Shown here one piece after another: positions 37,276 through 39,692 of a stretch of DNA of 39,692 nt. Source of the stretch: Candidatus Opimibacter skivensis (GTDB lineage: Bacteria; Bacteroidota; Bacteroidia; Chitinophagales; Saprospiraceae). The stretch spans positions 1 to 39,692 of the forward strand of contig JADKHH010000002.1 of the NCBI GenBank assembly GCA_016721905.1, given 5' to 3'. Position numbers and translations under genes: made by a program. How positions within the stretch are numbered: position 1 is the first letter of the stretch; each line of letters begins with the position of its first letter. The notes under the pieces are model-generated. The model was not told the DNA's origin and ran no database searches. It saw nothing but the letters and a program-made list of their open reading frames with translations.

Positions 37276-39654
37276 ATGTTTGAAGAGATTTTGATGACCA
37301 ATGCCGCAGTAGAGGAGAGCGAGTTTATGCCGATCATTTCGGTAGATGAGGACGATGAGCCGCATACTGGCGAGGATATGCCCGAATTGGTGCCTGTCCT
37401 GGCCCTCAAGAATACAGTTCTATATCCCGGCATCGTGATCCCGATCACGGTAGGCAGGGAGAAATCCATGAAGAGTTCGCAAGGCCCATGATACCAATAA
37501 GCAGATAGCCGTCCTCGCACAGAAAGACGTAGAAACCGAAGACCCGGTGTCACGACCTGTTTACCGTGGGTACCATGGCACGGATCCTCAAGATCCTGAA
37601 GATGCCGGACGGATCTATCACCGCCATCCTCCAGGGAAGGTCCAGGTTCAATATGGTCCAGATGGATGCTGTTGATCCGTATATGATCGCCAGGGTCAAG
37701 CCACGTAATTATATACCCGCTGAGAGTAAAATCGAATTTGAAGCCATTATCGGTTCGATCCGTGATCTGGCCGAGAAAATAATAAACTTTCTCCTAATAT
37801 TCCATCAGAAGCAGTCGTGATGATCCGCAATATCAAGAGCGACATCCATCTGCTTGGATTTATCTCGTCCAACCTCGGTATTGACAATGTGCGCAAGCAG
37901 GAATTGCTCGAGATCGAAAGTCTTGAGACACTGCCACTCGAAGTCTTCAAGCTCATGCATAATGAAATGCAGATGCTCGAAATCAAGAGCCAGCTCGAAT
38001 CAAAGGTCCGCGTCGATATCGAAAAGCAACAACGCGATTATTTCCTCAATCAGCAGTTGAAAACCATCCAGGAAGAACTCGGACAAAATCCGCAGGAATC
38101 AGAGATCCGCAATCTGGTGGAGCGAAGCAAGAAAAAGAAATGGAGTAAGACAGTTCAGGACACTTTTGATCGCGAGATCGCGAAGGTTCGCAGGATCAAT
38201 CCACAGGTAGCTGAATACAGCCTTCAACTCAATTACCTGGAGTTGTTGCTCGACCTGCCTTGGGAACATTACACTAAAGATAACTTTGACCTTAAGAATG
38301 TCCAGAAAGTGCTTGACGAAGATCATCACGGGCTGGAAGAGGTGAAGGATAGAATACTCGAACATCTCGCGGTGCTCAAACTCAAGGGTGATATGAAGGC
38401 GCCGATACTTTGCCTCGTGGGCCCTCCAGGTGTTGGTAAAACTTCTCTAGGCAAATCGATCGCCCGTGCACTCAAGAGGAAATTTATCCGCATGTCCTCG
38501 GTGGCTTGCATGACGAATCAGAAATTCGCGGTCATCGCAAGACCTATATCGGCGCGATGCCTGGAAGGATCATCCAATCTGTGAAGAAGGCGGGAGCATC
38601 AAATCCTGTCTTTATCCTCGATGAAATTGATAAAGTTGGAAAGGACTTCAGAGGTGATCCATCTTCAGCATTGCTCGAAGTATTGGATCCTGAACAGAAT
38701 TCCACTTTTTATGACAACTATCTCGAGCTTGAGTATGACTTGTCAAAAGTGATGTTTGTAGCGACCGCCAATTCACTACAGACTATACAACCTGCATTGC
38801 TTGACCGATGGAAGTCATCAACATCAGCGGATATAGCACAGAAGAGAAACAGAAATTGCTAAAAAGCATCTTATCCCACGCCAACGCAAGGAGCATGGCC
38901 TCAAGCCTGCGGACGTTAAGCTGAAGGATGATGTGTTGCGTGAAATGGCTGAAAGTTATACACGTGAATCGGGTGTACGAAGCCTGGACAGACGCCTGGC
39001 CTCAGTGATGCGTTTCGTGGCGAAGAAAGTAGCCATGGAAGAGAAGTATAACACCTCTATATCCAAATCACAATTACCGGATATCCTCGGGCCGGAGCGT
39101 TATGATCCGACTTGTATACGGAAGTGCACAGCAGTGGGGTAGCGATCGGGCTGGCATGGACGAAAGTAGGTGGTGATATATTTTTATTGAAAAACGAGTC
39201 TCAGTCCACGGGAAAGGAAAACTCACCTGACCGGAAATCTGGGTGATGTCATGAAGAATCGGCAACCACGGCGTTGAGTTTTATCAAGGCTCACGGCGAT
39301 ACCCGGACAGAGGTGGCTACTTTCGAAAACATGGACATTCATATTCACGTACCGGAAGGGCTATTCCAGCGATGGTCCTTCCCGCAGGTGTTACGATGCT
39401 GACCTCATTGCAACTGGCGTTTAAAGAAACCCGTCAAGAGCCATCTGGCTGTGACCGGGGAATCTGTAGAGGCGGGTGTTACCTGTAGGAGGAATCAAGG
39501 AGAAGGAAGGGCGCGTAGCGTGCAGGAATCAAGCATATTATCCTTTCTACAGCTAATAAACGCCATATGGATCCAAATCAAGCCTAGGTGCATAGATGGT
39601 GTTCCAGTTTGTATCTATGTAGACAAGATGGAGGAAGTATTGCAGCAGGCATGA
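37276..39654 (+). CDS. lon: ATP-dependent Lon protease, full length but heavily frameshifted
   Basis: Starts at ATG 37276 and ends at tga 39652-39654; about 793 codons, the usual Lon size. N-terminal substrate-binding domain: LVPVLALKNTVLYPGIVIPI and ILQGRSRFNMVQ. Coiled-coil linker: QRDYFLNQQLKTIQEELG. AAA+ module: Walker A GPPGVGKTSL near 38421-38450, Walker B VFILDEIDKVG near 38610-38642, sensor-1 region VMFVATANSLQTIQPALLDR. The proteolytic domain is recoverable: DGPSAGVTM, with the catalytic serine, near 39372-39402 (one extra c), and GGIKEK, with the catalytic lysine, near 39487-39504. Lon degrades misfolded and regulatory proteins in the cytoplasm. At least eight indels (for example ~37475, 37545, 37785, 38495, 38812, 38868, 39110, 39250, 39385) break it. 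Because all catalytic motifs survive, sequence error is more likely than a dead gene. Confidence 0.92.
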
Positions 39655-39692
39655 TCTTCTGGTCCTTTTGATCCGGATAGGTTAAGAACCTG

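Noticed and set aside
37276..39654. lon as a pseudogene
   Set aside because: All Walker, sensor-region and Ser-Lys motifs can be read with single-base corrections, as in the neighbouring essential gene parE, so sequence error is the better explanation.

Overview
The window looks like a chromosomal segment of a member of the Bacteroidota, most likely of the Saprospiria/Chitinophagia type. The signs are large secreted proteins with type IX secretion (T9SS) C-terminal sorting domains of both type A and type B, a CvpA/sigma/anti-sigma cluster, a ParE with Bacteroidota-style motifs, starts without Shine-Dalgarno sites, and a TAnnTTTG -7 box before a tRNA gene. This placement is inference from protein style, because no marker gene such as rRNA is present.

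Layout. (1) 1-14.9 kb, minus strand: a tandem array of four very large paralogous T9SS type-B cargo genes, here called A (cut by the left edge), B, C and D. Each has a signal peptide, an N-terminal lectin-like domain of about 230 residues starting at a QNLV motif, a train of 13-16 Ig-like modules of about 69 residues, and, where visible, a gliding-motility-type C-terminal sorting domain. The gaps between them share a palindromic intergenic cassette. (2) 15.0-20.5 kb, minus strand: a small secreted protein, a 1148-residue double-propeller T9SS type-A protein, and a tail-fibre-like protein with a peptidase S74 chaperone domain. (3) 20.7-22.0 kb: tRNA-Ser(UGA), a 156-bp relic of the 5' end of a fifth family member, and a small helical protein. 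(4) 22.0-24.8 kb, minus strand: a beta-helix T9SS type-A protein. (5) 25.1-29.0 kb, plus strand: gene I, the intact family member with 14 modules, used here as the reference. (6) 29.3-30.6 kb, plus strand: a diaminopentanoate-dehydrogenase-like oxidoreductase and an acylphosphatase. (7) 30.6-31.3 kb: 128-bp tandem repeats with palindromic cores. (8) 31.3-33.8 kb, minus strand: CvpA, sigma factor and anti-sigma factor. (9) 34.0-39.7 kb, plus strand: a small secreted protein, parE and lon, with repeat-rich gaps.

Sequence quality differs along the window. The middle (about 15-32 kb) reads cleanly. The ends are full of single-base indels that break even parE and lon, housekeeping genes whose conserved motifs all survive across frames. 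I therefore treat most frameshifts as probable sequence errors, while flagging a poly-G site that could be real.

Working together: most of the window encodes exported surface or secreted proteins that would leave through T9SS. The most interesting story is the modular adhesin-like family. Module order is conserved from gene to gene, but one module is missing in D, another is apparently triplicated in B, C and D share near-identical patches, and a 5' relic lies elsewhere. Together these suggest ongoing recombination that reshapes a surface-protein repertoire.
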